Positions 33,782 to 44,571 of a stretch of DNA of 64,000 nt are shown here, one piece after another. Under the pieces are notes generated by a model. That model saw only the letters and a list, made by a program, of their open reading frames with translations. It was not told where the DNA came from and searched no databases. Position 1 is the first letter of the stretch, and the number at the start of each line of letters is the position of its first letter. The stretch covers positions 62,001 to 126,000 of the forward strand of contig NW_026705447.1 in assembly GCF_029867415.1 (NCBI RefSeq), read 5' to 3'. This DNA is from Vicia villosa. Taxonomy: Eukaryota > Streptophyta > Magnoliopsida > Fabales > Fabaceae. Position numbers and translations under genes: made by a program.

Positions 33782-35541
33782 TGTAACACCCTTCTAAACC
33801 CCCGCGGAAAATACAATAATAATCAGAGTAATCATACAAGAAGGATGTTACAATTAATAAAATAAAGAAAACTCAAAGTCGTTTGTCATGCTTTATTAGG
33901 AATAATCCACAAATATCAAAACACATGTTTAGCACAGCGGAAACTCATTCAACAGTGTTATAAAACATCACCAACAAAATCAACGGTACATAATCCAAAA
34001 ACGGAAAAATAGTGTATCACAAGTAACTCTAAGACTATCGTTCCCAGTGTTACAGATCATAGCATGACTCGACACAAACTATGGACTAGCCTACGAGCTA
34101 TCCTCACCAAATCAAGATGCCGCTACTCCTTAATTTGAAAATGTCAACATGTAAGGGTGAGTTTCATTCGAAATTAGTAAGCATTATACAGTCATAAGTA
34201 ATAAAATATCATAGCAGTTATCATTCACCCAACCATACATGTATTCAGAATTACTACAACCAAGCAAGCACCAATTCACACGTATCACCTATCACATTAC
34301 ACAATCATTTAGTTATATCATGTTATTATGCACATGAATGGACTAACACTATGCATGTGGTACCATACATGGGCTAAACCCATCCAACTGATCTTTCCAT
34401 CACCAAGATACAGTCCAACCGGCTCAAATTCCTCACAATGGGAATTATGCCCACCATTTTGATCCACAACGTCTCCGGGATCCATCACCAAAATGTATGT
34501 GAATGAATGCAACGTATAACATGCCTACAACATCACTGATCCGATGTATTACATCATCTCATTACCAATCACCAATTCATCACCAATAAGCATGCACATG
34601 TCTCAGCACCCATTCAAATATATTACACATATTCATATTAACATCACCCAATAAATAATCGACGCAAAAATATAAACTCGGACCCCCGTCCATTTCACCC
34701 ACTCATCATGTAGGGCTATTAATCAGCTTCACAATTCCCCAAACGGCACATAAGTCAGACACTCAGATCAAAAGTGATGGGTTTTTAAAATAAAAAATAA
34801 TTTTTCAAAAACACACAGTGGAACCCGGTTTCTGCCTATGTGGAACCCGGTTCCTGGCTGCTTCTCAAAACTCGCCTCTGGTTTTTACTATGGGGAACCG
34901 GGTTGTTACTAGCTGGGAACCGGTTCCCAGCCCCCAGGAATCCCCACCACGCCTTTGCTTTTTATAAGGAAACCCGGTTCCTCCCACACAGGAACCGGTT
35001 CCTACATACCTGCAACAGCAATTTCATGGTTTTCGACAACAGCGATCATTCCAATCCAATTAATTTCGTCTCCACACGGTTGTCACATACAAACATCACC
35101 AATTTACATAATATAACACAATTCTAATAAGTTTTAAACATCAATTAACAACATATATCATGGTTATCATCCAAATTCCATCAAAATCATATAAAATATG
35201 AAGGTTCATCAAAACCTAACAAATTCCCCAAAACCCAACACATCCGATTGAACTAAATAACAATCCTTGGTTCTTCTTTTCACGTATCTCTTCTGTTCCT
35301 CAGACTTTTGCTCTCTTGCTTCTAACTTCCTTTTTTTCCAATTTCCCTTATTTTTATGAAAAAAAATAGAAAATGTCTTAATAGGCTTACATAGTTAACA
35401 CCTCCCTTTTGCTAACCACTACACTAAGCCCAATAACCAATATTTCATTATTTCCCATATAATTTCCAATAAAATGTTAACTCCAATAATTTAATTTAAA
35501 ACTTAATTAAATTAATAAATAAGAATTTACGGGGTGTTACA
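33782..35541 (-). repeat. 5' LTR of chromovirus
   Basis: 1,760 bp. The minus-strand TATA-like TTATAAAAAGC (about 34958-34968) lies between palindrome pairs. Relative to the 3' LTR it lacks about 95 bp and shows scattered substitutions (about 3-4% in the stretches I compared). Confidence 0.9.
34820..35002 (-). other. Three paired AACC(C)GGTT palindromes in chromovirus LTR
   Basis: Pairs at 34822-34830/34844-34852, 34896-34904/34918-34925 and 34971-34979/34993-35000. Centre-to-centre distances are 21.5-22 bp. Most are extended to GGAACC(C)GGTTCC. Within a pair the two palindromes are also complementary to each other, so each pair can fold as one hairpin. They lie on both sides of the TATA-like box. 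Homologous pairs are at about 14688-14862 in the other LTR. Confidence 0.85.
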
Positions 35542-35546
35542 GTTGT

Positions 35547-36672
35547 ACTATCACATGTAAATAAATAACCTCTTTTTGATCTACCATTGTGAGAATATGA
35601 CAAGTAACCTGCATCTCTAAGATAACGAAGTATATGTTTGACCGCTTTCCAATTTCTTCGTGTAGGTGAATAATTCTATCTTACTTATAGATTGACCGCA
35701 AATGATATATCATGATGTGTATATTTAGCAAGGTGCATTAGTACTCCAATTGCACTAAGATATGGTACTTGAGGACCAAGCAATTTTTATCCTTTTCTCG
35801 AGGCCTAAAAAGATCTTTTTCCACATCTAATGATCTAACAACCATATTGGAGTAGGAACCATGTGACATTTGTCCATATAGGATCATTTCAACACTTTTC
35901 TATATAGCCTTCTTGATGTACAAGTATTCTTTTGTCCACATGCTCAATTTGCAAACCTAGACATATTTTGTCTTTTCTAGGTCCTTCATCTCAAACTCTT
36001 TATTTAAGCAATTTATAGCTTTTGGAAGCTCTTCAGGAGTTCCAATAATACTCATGTCATCCACATAGACAACTATTATTGCAAATACTTTTCCACATCA
36101 TTTTATGAAAATACAAGGACAAATTGAGTTATTAGTATATTCATCATTTAGTAAATATTCACTAAGGCGATTATACCACATGCATCCATATTCTTTCAGC
36201 CAATAGAGAGACTTGTTCTATTTGTTATAGTAGTTTTCTCGAGATCCACAATTACGTGTCTCTGGTATATTGAACCCTTCACGGAGTTTCACATAAATGT
36301 CACTATTAAGTGAACCATATAAATAAGATGTCATTACATCCATCATGTTCAAATTAAGCCCTTCATGTATTACAAGACTAATTAATTATCAAAAATCGAT
36401 TGAATCCACTACGGGTGAATATGTTTTATCAAAATCAATCTTAGGTCTTTGTGAAAATCGTTGAGCAATAAATCAAACTTCATATCATTCTTATTTTTCT
36501 TTTTCACAAAAACTCATTTATATTCAATTAGTTTCACACATTGAGGTGTTCGAACTATAGGTCCAAAAGTGAGTCACTTGTACAGTGAGTTTAATTCTTC
36601 TTCAATTGAATATATTTATTTTGGCCAATTCTCACTTAGTCTCCAATCTTTAATAGACTTTGACTCATGATC
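35547..36672 (-). pseudogene. Copia reverse transcriptase and RNase H start
   Basis: The minus strand reads, with several stops and shifts, KWVFVKKKNKNDM, YSPVVDSIDF-like residues, VFAIIVVYVDDMSIIGTPEE (the copia RT active site YVDD is kept, near 36070) and runs into the RNase H stretch GYLFTCDSTTIS at the chromovirus junction. It is bounded on the left by the chromovirus (35541) and on the right by the Ogre (36678). The copia pol is dead. Confidence 0.75.
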
Positions 36673-36945
36673 CTCATTTTCATACCCCAATTTTTTACCC
36701 TAAGATCATATATCATTCATATTCCAATCATTAATCAAGAGCTTCACTTGGAAGTTTTGTTTGTGGTGTTGCACTCACCTCATCAATAAGAGGGACCGTC
36801 AAGCACCAATGATTGTTTATCTTGTATGCATATTATACTAACCCAAATACCAAAAATATTGCTTTGTTTCTTTGTAGACTTTTGTTTTGTAGGTACCAAG
36901 CCAAGACATGCAATAAACAAGGCATTTTCCACATTTTGGACTGAT

Positions 36946-37929
36946 GAAATCGATTTCCCTCTTGGGTAAATCGATTTCCCTGCAGCAATCTTCAACAAAA
37001 TCACATTCTGGACAACATGAAATCGATTTCCCTCCTGGGCAAATCGATTTCCCTAACGTATTTTGCGCCAAATTCTCTTCTGGAACAGAGTGAAATCGAT
37101 TTCACTCCTGGGGGAAATCGATTTCCTTAAGGCGAAATTCAAAAAAATAGAGAAGGAAGCTTGATTTGATTTTGGCACCTATTTTCTTTGACCATTTTTG
37201 TCATTTTACCAATTTTCCACCTCACCAAAATAATTCCCTTCATTAATTCCATTTTAACTTCATTTTACCATTTTTTACCATTTAAATGCCACTTCAATCA
37301 CCAATTAAACACAAGTTAATTAACTAAGAGCAAATGACCAAATTGCCACTACTCTTGCTCTCATCCTATAAATAGAGGCCACTACTCTCTCATTTCTCAA
37401 GCTTGGAGAGCCAAAAAATTGCTTGCAAATTCATTTCTCACCCTTTCCAAAACCCTCACCCAAAGTTCATTTTCATAAGATTAGTGAGATTCACATTGAA
37501 TCTTGCTAATTTTGAACTAAACCTCCTACATTTCTCTCCTTTCTTTGGTTGTTCATCACCAAATTTGAAGGATCTATACACTTTGTGCTTCCTCTTGAAG
37601 CTACTCCAAGACTTTTGTTCAAGAAGTGGTAATTTGCTAGATCCATGATGTAGATCTTTATTGTTTGTGTTCAATGCATCTGTGATGCTATATTGATGAT
37701 ATTTGCTGGTTTTGTGATGGAAATTTTGTGCTCAAGTTGATGTGTGATCATAAGGTGTTTGTATATTTGTTCAAATCAAGTTTCATGCCTTTAAATGATG
37801 TTTTTGCTGAAATTTACTCTGATGAAATCGATTTCCTTAAGGCTGAAATCGATTTCCTGCTGAACGGAGCTTGTTTTATTTGAAAACTGCACTATGGAAA
37901 TCGATTTCCCCCTGCATGAAATCGATTTC
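36946..37929 (+). other. Five paired GAAATCGATTTC palindromes in Ogre LTR
   Basis: Pairs: 36946-36957/36967-36978, 37019-37030/37040-37051, 37092-37103/37114-37125, 37824-37835/37845-37856, 37897-37908/37918-37929. Centre spacing is 21, 21, 22, 21 and 21 bp. The first, third, fourth and fifth pairs and the second share an invariant AAATCGATTT core; the spacer often reads CCCTCCTGGG, adding further base pairs. Three pairs lie upstream of the TATA box and two in the transcribed part. The other LTR keeps all five, with one arm damaged at about 51700. Confidence 0.9.
37367..37375 (+). promoter_or_regulatory. TATA box of Ogre 5' LTR
   Basis: TATAAATAG followed by a C/T-rich stretch suited to initiation; the same box is at 51265-51273. 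This would drive the full-length element RNA. Confidence 0.7.
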
Positions 37930-37995
37930 CTGCTGGCAGAATGTGGTTTTTTGCCTTTTTTATGCTTGTTTTGGCTTCCTTCTTCCTCCACTTCA

Positions 37996-38196
37996 TTAAT
38001 ATCATTGGATCTAGGATGTTGATAGGTTTGAAATGACCTAATCCATAATATTAGATGAATGATATTAATGATAGTGTGAGTTGATTATCTTTTGTGAATT
38101 TTATTCTTCTTCCTCCATTTCATTAATATCATCGGATCTAGGATGTTGATAGGTTTGAAAGGACCAAATCCATAATATTAGATGAATGATATTAAT
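37996..38196 (+). repeat. Tandem duplication of a 75-nt multi-stem hairpin
   Basis: Two units about 126 bp apart. In each, ATTAATATCAT and ATCTA at the start pair with TAGAT and ATGATATTAAT at the end, and GGAT...ATCC plus AGGT/ACCT or GGT/ACC pair inside. The units differ by a few bases, mostly in unpaired positions. Also present in the 3' LTR from about 51797. Confidence 0.7.
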
Positions 38197-40083
38197 GATA
38201 GTGTGAGTTGACTTTACTTTATGCATTTTATCTTCTTCTTCTCCTTTTTTCTTTTGATCGATGAAAGTCTTAACACTTTGAGAATTCTTATGGATTCTTA
38301 GTAAAGACTAGATCGTTACCTATTTTCTTTTCGTGCGGTATTGCTTTCGGAGAATGATCTACATATCATTTCTCTCGCATGCATTAGCACATAAAGTTTT
38401 GACCGGCCTCGTTGTAGGGTGATTTCTACATAAATCACTTGGCGATCTGCTTAACATAGCGCAATATTTCGTGTCCCGAACAAAAAAGATCAAATATGGA
38501 AGAGAATTGTATGCGGTTGATTTAAGACTTATGGAATTTTGTCGTGTAGTCGCTATGATTTTATCAAGCTTCTGATAAAGTTCCATTGAATTTAAATCCG
38601 AGAACATCCTTCACTCACCATCGATCTTTACTACTAACTTTGATAACATACTTGACAAGTTTCAAGATGGTTATCTTTAACATCTAACAATTGACTTTAA
38701 TTTCCGCACTTTACTATACCGTTCTTGATATTTCTCGCTTTATTGCTTTATTTTATCATTTCATCATATTTACATTCCGCTATTTTTCTCTTTGTCCATT
38801 TGGACATATGTTTATGTTTCCGCTATTTTCTCTTTGTCCACTTAGACCATACTTTACTTTTATGCTAAAACACTAATAAATAACAAAAAATCTAAAAAAC
38901 ACCTAAGGCTCTCTTTTGGACTATTGGTTACTATCCCTAGCATTTTGGAGACTCGGACTTATGGACTTAGGACCTCTGGACTCTCATTCTGTTATTACTC
39001 TGTGATTGTTCTGTCTGTCTGGCATTGGATTGTTGTCTGTTTATGTGTGCAGGTTTTTCCTTGAAAGCCCTTGATGGTTAATTCCAAGGCATTGAGATAA
39101 GGATTTTACCCGAAAACAGCCGTTACTCTGCCCGATTTTCGTCAGAATTTTAATATGCTTAATGCAAAGTGGTGCTAAGATAATAAGTTCATCTGGATCC
39201 CCAAGTGATAATGTTGGTTTAGTATTGATATTCCAAAGGAAGGGAAATCTACCTTGACTCATAATGTCAAGTGTTGGCTTCTTATTTCGGTTAGACCGTT
39301 TCTTTCCTTAGCTTTTATTTTACGTAATAGGATAGCCTCTTCATCTCCTCCCATTCTGAAATTTTCAAAATCTTCTCCCTTTTTCAAAAACCTTCTTATG
39401 TTTGCAATCATTTTCAAAACGTTTTCTTTAAAATATCTTTTGCCCTTAGTGGCCTTTTCCTCTTTTCTTCAAAAGTTTAGACACTGTTAATTGTCGGAAC
39501 GAGTGGTTATACCCCACGATTTTGAAATTGATTGATATAATGAGATCTTTTCCGCATGAGAGAGCTAGTGGCATACTCGTTGATTTTATCCGAGTTGGAG
39601 CCCTTCTTTCATTTGCGATGCAAAGAACTCATTTGTTCTCATGCTTAAGATCAATGGCCGAGTATTTCTCTCCAACGACGATAAAGTGTTTATTCGTTTT
39701 AAAAACGTTTTTCCCTTTAAGCGGAACTACATTAGCTCTGACTTCTTCATTGCACCGAGGAGGTATGTAGGCACAAGGCTTAACGTCTTGCCGAGCTTAT
39801 TTTGAAAATAAAACAAACCGTTTTTTAGCACACATGACACAGATTTTCAAAAAGGTTCCTGTTGAGTACCACAGATATGAGGGGTGCTTTAAACCTTCCC
39901 CTCATATAATCAACACCCGAACCTGAGTTCTCTTTCTTGTTTTTTAAAAAAACAAAACTTTGGGTTTTACGTTCTTTTCCCTTTTCCTTTGAAAAAATAA
40001 AGCGCGGTGGCGATTTCAAATGAAATATTGATTCGAGTCAATTCCATGGCTTCGATATCAGATTTTCCCCGCTACAGAAAAAA

Positions 40084-40100
40084 TGGCGACTTCACTGGGG
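40084..40100 (+). promoter_or_regulatory. Primer-binding site of plus-strand Ogre
   Basis: TGGCGACTTCACTGGGG, seven bases after the LTR end, matching the Ogre PBS class. Confidence 0.8.
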
Positions 40101-40876
40101 AACCAGTTTTAAGTGTGTTAAGCCTATTTTTGTTTATCTGTGTGTTTTTATTTGTATATATTGTTGTGTGCTTTGTTTGTTTATTTTATTTTTTTTCTTC
40201 TTTTTGGTGCTCGATGGTTCCTCTGTGATGAGATAAAGTTCTAACCCGGACTTTGGTGAGTAACTTGAGATAGGAGGTGGTAAGACCAATAGTCGCATGT
40301 CAGGAGCAATCCTTACCATGAGCGTCATATGGTGGAACCCTAATCAGTGGAGGCCTCATGGAAGGTAGTAGAGGTTGTTACGAACCATCGTGATAACGCT
40401 ATTACTTTCAATAGTGAGTGTCTGTAGAAACTGAATGGCCTAGAACCTTTTTAACACATCTAAGCCTTTTTAGGATGTAGTGCAGAAACAAGATCAAGTA
40501 CCAATTTGAGCTTGTTGTCATGCGATACTACGCTCAGACGAGGTCTTTTTAGGCATATTATTGGCGCCCATGAGCAATTGTGCGTGCCGGTAATATCTGA
40601 TAGAAGATTGAAAACTCTGGGAACCTTTGTAGAACCCGATTGGCAGGTACAAAACTCCTTAGATCACGCCTTGTGGGATGGGTAGACCCATGGCTCCATG
40701 CTCGTGACGTCGAACCTAAGAACCTTGATTGTGTGATTTTGTGTGACTTGCCGTGATCTTGTGTGCTCTTGATTGTGATTGATGCATAAACCATGCATTC
40801 ATGCATTCATAAAAATGACATTCACAAATGGTTTTCAAGGAACTTAGAGACATTTTTTGTAAACATCACAGGTACC
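40101..40876 (+). other. Leader of plus-strand Ogre
   Basis: About 780 bp of untranslated leader with a T-rich tract near 40180. Short frames only. Nothing else is recognised. Confidence 0.6.
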
Positions 40877-41219
40877 ATGGATCAAAAGAGAAGCATCAAG
40901 AAGTACACTTTCAGGAATTCAAGTGCAAAGGAATTGAAAGAGCTAGCAACTTTGGTTCCTAATATTGACAACTTCAAAAACCGTTATGGGAAATTGATCT
41001 CTATCTTGAAGACCAAGGTGAAAAGCGAAAGAGACAACAGGAGGATTTATTTTCCTCTGGTAGTCGAGTAGATTCAGTTGCATGGAAGGAAGTTGCTGAT
41101 AAGCTGATGGTCGAGAATGCTCATTTGAAGGCCTTTTATGAAGATGAGTTGAAGAAGCTCCGTAGGAAGCTGCAGAGAGGAGTTGGATCTTCATCAGAAG
41201 TGTTCCCTTCTAGTTTCTA
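40877..41219 (+). pseudogene. Ogre ORF1, collapsed by internal deletion
   Basis: Begins MDQKRSIKKYTFRNSSAKEL and reads about 55 residues of the ORF1 N-terminus (PNIDNFKNRYGKLISILKTK). Near 41020 it changes frame and resumes as a charged coiled-coil tail (VAWKEVADKLMVENAHLKAF ... ELKKLRRKLQR) to a stop at 41217-41219. The about 350-residue core seen in the ORF1 at 24679-26154 is missing, so one deletion joined the two ends out of frame. Confidence 0.65.
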
Positions 41220-41503
41220 GTTTTTCCTTTATTTTGTAATTTTGGATCTATGAATCTTTTTGTAAGCTTTTCCATTTCTAATGAAGAATGTTGTTATGTT
41301 TTATGTTGTTTTTGTTAATGTTTACAATTAGTGTCTTAAAGTTCCTTGAAAACCAATAATAAAAATCATTTGCATCTCATTTCATGCATCATTCTGCATT
41401 TTGGTCTTGCTTCCGAGAGTATTCCCGAGGTCTTATTCAGTGTTCTTCATACAGAATCAAGCTGTCTCACCGGTATAACACTCGAGCTAACTACAAGAAG
41501 AAG

Positions 41504-44122
41504 ATGGAAGGTCTTGAACAAGAGAATCGTGAGCTACGTGAAGAGGTTGTTACTTTGAGATCTGGTGTGGATCGTCTCACTGCTCTGGTTGAGACATTGA
41601 TGGCTACTCAGAATCAGAATCAGAATCGGGTTCCTCCCCCCGACGCCCAAGCTCAGGGTCAGACCAGTGTGATTTCTGAAATTGCTGCTACAACCATTCC
41701 TGCTGTTCCTGTTGATGCTACTCAACAACGTATGCCTAATGGATATCCCTGGGGTATGCCTGAAGGTTATTTGTCTGTTCCTGAGATGACTCGTCCGTTG
41801 ACTCCTGTTATGGTCAACACATCTCCTATTGTTCATACTGGTCCTTTTGTCCCAGAGCCCATTTATGATGTTGCTCCAAGTGAAATTCAAGATAGAATGG
41901 ATGGTTTCCAAGATCAGTTTGAAGAATTGCAGAAAGAGATGAAAGCCCTGCGTGGGAAAGAACTGTTTGGAAAGAATGTGCATGATCTTTGCCTTGTTCC
42001 CAACGTGAAAGTACCTGCTAAGTTCAAATTACCTGAATTTGAGAAGTATAAGGGAAACTCTTGCCCTTAGGCACATTTGGTGATGTATGTAAGGAAGATG
42101 TCCACTCACACTGATGATCAACGTCTGTTGATCCACTATTTCCAAGACAGTTTGACTGGAGCTGCTTCTAAGTGGTATATGGGCCTTGATAGCACTCATA
42201 TTCGCACTTTTAATGACTTAGCTGAAGCGTTTGTGAAGCAATACAAATATAATGTGGACATGGCTCCTGATAGGGATCAATTGCGAGCTATGATGCAGAA
42301 AGAGAAGGAATCCTTCAAGGAATATGCTCAGAGATGGCGTGAGGTTGCCGCCCAAGTGGTTCCTCCAATGGAAGAAAAAGAGATGACTAAGATTTTCCTT
42401 AAGACTCTTGGTCCGTTTTACTATGACAAAATGATTGCGAGTGCTCCTGTAGACTTCACCGAAATGGTGGGTATGGGTGTCAGGTTAGAAGAAGCTGTGC
42501 GAGAAGGTCGTCTGGTTCGGAATGACAATTCGTCTGGTGGTGCGAAGAGGTATGGTTCTTCATTCCAGAAGAAGAAGGAATCAGATGCTAATGCTGTTTC
42601 TCATGGGAGGAATAGTCGATTCAGAAATCAATCCCAACAAGTGGCGTCAGTAACTCCTGTTGTGAATTCAGTGCCTATAGCTCCTGATAATCAACAACCA
42701 GCAAGGCGGAATCCGTATCCTCGAGTTAATATTGATCCTATCCCCATGACATATACTGAACTGTATCCTGCTCTAATTCATAAGAAGTTGGTTCAACCAA
42801 GGTCAACACCTCCTGTTCCAGAGAAACTCTCTTGGTGGTACAAAGCTGATGCCACTTGTGCTTTTCATCAGAATGCTCCTGGGCATGACTTAGAGAATTG
42901 CTGGCCTTTGAAGAATGAAGTTCAGAGATTGGTTCGTTCTGGAATGCTTTCTTTCCGTGATATTGGCCCTAATGTGAAGAACAATCCGTTGCCAACTCAT
43001 GAAGCGTCTGCTGTGAATACGGTGTATTGGTGCCCTGGGAAGTATAAGGTTTACCGTGTGGAGCACATCAGAGGATCATTGGTAGAGATGCATGCCGCTT
43101 TGTGTGAATACAGTCATTATAAGCATAATCATGCTGCTTGTAGGATCTGTTCAGTTAATCCTCGAGGATGTTATATTGTGAGAAGAGATTTGCAAGAGAT
43201 GATAGACCAAAGGCTCATTGAGATTCTGAGGGATAGAGATGAAGATGATGTCAATGTGATTGAACGATGCTTTGAAATCCCGGAATGTGTAGAGATTGGT
43301 TATTATGGCAAAGCTGCTGTAGAACCTCTTGTGATATGTTTGCCTGGATCTGTACCTTATAGTTCTGACAAAGCTGTACCCTACAGATACAATGCCACCA
43401 TGTTGGAAGCTGGAAAAGAAGTTGAGATTAAGCCTCTGTCTTCTGTTGAGAATATAGCAGATGTTAGTAGAGTGACTAGAAGTGGACGAGTTTTTACTCA
43501 GCCCCAAACAGTTGTGGATGTCCAGAGGAATCCTACTCAAGTGCCTGTGAACAATAATGATGCGACAAAAGTGAATGGTGGATCATCTTCAGGAAAGGAG
43601 ATGGATGAGATTTTGAAGCTTATCAAGATGAGTGATTATAAGATCGTGGATCAGCTACACCGTACCCCGTATAAGATCTCTATAATGGAGCTGCTGACAA
43701 GTTCTCCTGCTCATAGGGATTCTTTGATGAAAATACTTGATCAAGACTTTGTGAATCATGATGTAACGCTGGATCAGTTTAATGGGGTTGTGAGTAATAT
43801 CACTGCGTGTAACAATCTGAGCTTCAGTGATGAAGATTTTCCTGAGGAAGGAAGAAATCATAATTTGGCTTTGCACATCTCTGTCAATTGCAAAGGGGAC
43901 TCAATGTCCAATGTGTTGATCTATACTGGTTCATCGCTGAATGTCATGCCGAAATCCACTCTTGCTAAGCTGTCTTATGGTGGCACACCAATGAGATTTA
44001 GTAATGTGATTGTCAAGGCTTTTGATGGATCGGAGAAATCAGTGGTTGGAGAGGTTGATTTGCCTATTGGTATTGGACCATTTGTCTTCAATATTACTTT
44101 TCAAGTCTGTGATGAAGCCTGA
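41504..44122 (+). pseudogene. Ogre gag-protease with in-frame stop
   Basis: Start chosen at MEGLEQENRELREEVV (41504), which opens a coiled coil; the same frame is open to 41384. Gag capsid-like part: FQDSLTGAASKWYMGLD and FVKQYKYNVDMAPDRDQLRA; zinc-like motif CAFHQNAPGHDLENCWPLKN. A single TAG at 42068-42070 breaks gag just before the capsid-like domain. Protease: the active-site DTG has become YTG (LIYTGSSLNVMPKSTL), removing the catalytic Asp. The frame ends at 44122 shortly after FNITFQV, where a deletion removes the end of protease and most of the linker to RT. Without these lesions it would supply capsid and processing. Confidence 0.8.
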
Positions 44123-44305
44123 ATCTGCTTTTCGTCCTTATCAGGAGATGTTCCATAGTGTTGGGTTTCTACATCCGACTCTTCCAGAAGTGAACGCTGT
44201 TATTGAAGATAAACCAGATCCAGAAGTGCCAAGCTTTGTGACCCATGGAAAGATGATTAAGAACTGGATCACCATTGACATTCCTTAGCGTACTCATGCT
44301 TCAAA
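44123..44305 (+). pseudogene. Linker between protease and RT, end of exon 1
   Basis: In a new frame: ESAFRPYQEMFHSVGFLHPT ... THGKMIKNWITIDIP, a stop TAG at 44286-44288, then RTHASK up to the splice donor. The segment between FQV (about 44108) and this part is deleted relative to the usual Ogre layout as I know it. Confidence 0.6.
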
Positions 44306-44571
44306 GTAATTTGCTTTTATGTTTTTCAAAATCCTTTCATTCTGCCCAAGATGAAAGTGAAGTTGTTGGGTCGTTTTCTATTTGTTTTAAACATTAAAAT
44401 CATCAATAAAAGTCATTTTGTTTCTGCATATACATGCTTTTTATCTTTTTGCTTTTTCTGGAAAGTGGTAACACAAAAAACCTTAAGAAATGTTTTCATT
44501 TGCCATAATCTGCAAGATTACATGTTTGCATATATCTTTCCTTTTTTCTGAAATAATAATCACTTGTGCAG
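44306..44571 (+). other. Ogre intron between protease and RT
   Basis: 266 bp with donor CAAA|GTAATT, a T-rich tract and acceptor TTGTGCAG|A. Joining 44305 to 44572 gives ...HASK-LINKTVE in frame. The family carries an intron at this place, and splicing is required to connect protease with RT. The frame that seems to begin at 44564 includes eight intron bases and is not the real start of pol. Confidence 0.8.

Larger units (their letters stand above)
13649..35541 (-). mobile_element. Ty3/gypsy chromovirus (Tekay-like), minus strand
   Basis: LTRs at 13649-15503 and 33782-35541 start and end TGTAACACCC...GGGTGTTACA and are flanked by GTTGT on both sides (13644-13648, 35542-35546). PBS is TGGTATCAGAGC (tRNA-iMet type, 33766-33777); the PPT-like minus-strand GTGGGGGAGAGT lies beside the 3' LTR at 15504. 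Domain order is gag, zinc knuckles, protease, RT, RNase H, integrase and a chromodomain-like tail, as in chromoviruses; Tekay is my best lineage call. A young Ogre at 16927-30664 splits it between RNase H and integrase. Multiple stops and frameshifts make it non-functional. Confidence 0.85.
36678..40076 (+). repeat. 5' LTR of plus-strand Ogre
   Basis: 3,399 bp with TATA box at 37367-37375, five pairs of GAAATCGATTTC palindromes (36946-37125 upstream and 37824-37929 downstream of the TATA box), a duplicated 75-nt hairpin (37996-38069, 38122-38196), and end ...CCCCGCTACA. Small frames inside it recur in the other LTR and are not genes. Confidence 0.9.

Noticed and set aside
41534..41983. 149-residue minus-strand frame
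   Set aside because: Shadow of the plus-strand gag, which has the recognisable domains.
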